Below, piece after piece: positions 62,707-64,000 of a DNA stretch of 64,000 bases (the stretch's first letter is position 1; each line of letters starts with the position of its first letter). The DNA is from Epiperipatus broadwayi (taxonomy: Eukaryota; Onychophora; Udeonychophora; Euonychophora; Peripatidae). The DNA is taken from NCBI GenBank assembly GCA_028023455.1, contig JAQFVV010012404.1, positions 14,185,000 to 14,248,999 on the forward strand, read 5' to 3'. Made by a program: the position numbers and the translations under genes. The notes under the pieces were generated by a model that saw only the letters and a program-made list of their open reading frames with translations, was not told the DNA's origin and searched no databases.

Positions 62707-62768
62707 AATGTTATTCTTCCATTTTTTGTTTATAATGGATCCTACCCCACTTGTATTTCCAATATTTG

Positions 62769-62995
62769 TGCAGAAAGGAGTTTGCTATTAACTGAAAGGA
62801 GACCCTTTGATTCCTCTTGGACGCCTTAAAGGAACCGAGCAGGACAAATTCCTAATGTCTACTCCATACATTCTTGTCGTCGCAGCTGTTATTACTATGT
62901 GATTATTCATATAGTATACGAATATGGATGGGCTGCTCACCAACACGGATTAGCCAGCGTGGTGAGTTTATTGGCTTTTTACCTCCGAGTTTAAG
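62769..62995 (+). other. Inverted RTE 5' leader segment
   Basis: About 227 bp nearly identical to 632-858 (cagaaaggag, then TTTGCTATTAACTGAAAGGA and so on), joined head-on to the antisense endonuclease at 62769-62771 with a microhomology of two or three bases (GC/TGC). The far end stops after GAGTTTAA, the presumed internal priming point. Confidence 0.9.
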
Positions 62996-62999
62996 AATA

Positions 63000-64000
63000 T
63001 TTTTTTCAATATATACAATTATATATATATGTGTGTGTATATATATATATATTGTTTATTTAAACCAAAAATAACTAACTAATTTAAACTGAAATGGGAT
63101 ATATTTTTTTCAGTACAAAATAATTGATTTATTTAAAATAAACATTGCAATTTGATTTTAATTAATGTTACTTATTTTTTTATACAATAAAAAGAAAGTA
63201 ATAATCACATGATTAGTGGCTCAAGTAATTATATGTAACAATTCCATGACCACACTAAGAGATTTTTAAAAGATACTTTTCTTAGCAGGAATCTTTATTT
63301 CATGAATTCACTCAGAGCAGTAATGCAGCAATTCCAAAATTATTACATTTCCAAGACGGGATTGCAAACAATGGCAATCACCATCAATAATAATCAAGTA
63401 TTATTGTTTAGAAATAAGAATGTGTCGCATAAAAAATTGAACTAAATTATCACTACTACAAAAAAAAAAAAAAATCAAATATTATGAATATAGAAATGTA
63501 GTGATATTTCAATATTGTATTTTACAATATAGTAAAAGATATTGAATAGAAATAACAAGTATATCATAATAAATAATGATAAAGAATTGGAGAATAATAT
63601 AATGCAAGTGTTAAACCATTAGAGAGTCATTCATCATGAAATGTTTTGAAAATGCAACAGATTTGATAAAACACTGATAAAATATGCTTTACTATATTAT
63701 AATATAAAAATTGTATTAGAAAGTTGATATTTAAGTATATAAAAATGTTGTCAATTCTTTAGTGAAGTCATGTAGCATTGATAATTAGTATAGTTGAGGC
63801 TAAAGATGATAAGGATAGTCAGCCTATGTTTTACAATTGCTTTATATTTAACACCACACATTAAGCAGGAATATTTTCTATGAGCGTTTTGTTGTGATTA
63901 AATACTGTTCAAAAATTAAAATAAAAAAACCACTGAACAAGAAAAGAAATGTTGAAGTTGGTAAAGATAAGGAGGTTTGAAAGATATAAAAATAAATAGA
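63000..64000. other. AT-rich flank with (TA)n/(TG)n
   Basis: A short TA-TG-TA compound microsatellite lies at 63019-63053. No gene seen to the end of the window. Confidence 0.5.

Larger units (their letters stand above)
60140..62995 (-). mobile_element. RTE-clade LINE, copy 3: best coding copy, 5' inverted
   Basis: An antisense copy of the same RTE family. From its 3' end (catcaaccattatcaatcc near 60140, complement of GGTTGATG) it runs through the reverse transcriptase to the endonuclease, stopping in the middle of that domain near 62769. There it joins 62769-62995, which is the family's 5' leader in the opposite (plus) orientation. About 410 bp equivalent to 859-1266 of copy 1 are missing at the junction. 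This 'inverted 5' end + deletion' structure is the known outcome of twin priming during LINE insertion. It is flanked by TA-rich DNA on both sides. Confidence 0.9.

Overview
This is an AT-rich (roughly three quarters A+T by eye) stretch of an animal nuclear genome. There are no bacterial-style operons, no complete host gene, no rRNA and no intact tRNA gene. Decayed non-LTR retrotransposons, a hAT transposase relic, a Penelope-type endonuclease fragment, tRNA-derived SINEs, MITE-like elements and long microsatellites fill most of what can be recognised. TTAGGG-like repeats occur, but inside a transposon, so they say little about telomeres. I cannot name the species. A non-vertebrate metazoan with a large repeat-rich genome (cnidarian or lophotrochozoan type) fits best, and this is inference only.

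Layout. 0.6-3.9 kb: a full-length but broken RTE-clade LINE (apurinic-type endonuclease + reverse transcriptase) inserted in a (TA)n tract, followed by a degenerate hammerhead-like hairpin (4.1 kb). 4.2-14.2 kb: AT-rich spacer with a GC-richer island (8.7 kb) and a Penelope-like GIY-YIG fragment between inverted arms, one arm split by a SINE (11.1-11.7 kb). 14.2-17.6 kb: a second, older RTE copy. 18.5-19.8 kb: a third, antisense fragment carrying a 221-bp insert with a 14-bp target duplication. 20-24.4 kb: SINEs, an inverted repeat and a promoter-like spot. 24.8-26.8 kb: (AAT)n, a 40-bp minisatellite of about 14 units, a possible LINE 3' end, and about 450 bp of (GAA)n. 27.3-28.2 kb: a 5'-truncated L1/Tx1-like LINE end. 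29.5-35.7 kb: a SINE, a mariner-like MITE, a nested block containing a well-formed type I hammerhead ribozyme, and a 1,193-bp DNA transposon with an 8-bp target duplication and an internal telomere-like array. 39.7-42 kb: a ZBED5/SCAND3-type hAT relic. 42.6-43.2 kb: another LINE reverse transcriptase tail. 49.4-49.85 kb: the only plausible host-gene signal, a first coding exon with a consensus splice donor on the minus strand. 55.3 kb: a long foldback. 60.1-63.0 kb: the best RTE copy, with a 584-codon open reverse transcriptase ORF and a 5' inversion of the twin-priming type.

How the parts relate. The four RTE copies are one family, and three of them share the same 5' terminus. Such LINEs would supply the reverse transcriptase that moves the SINEs, several of which still show target duplications. 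The most interesting signal is the hammerhead ribozyme at 32.73-32.79 kb: it has a complete core, a self-complementary stem III, lies in a 354-bp unit bounded by 28-bp perfect direct repeats, and has a diverged relative at 4.1 kb.
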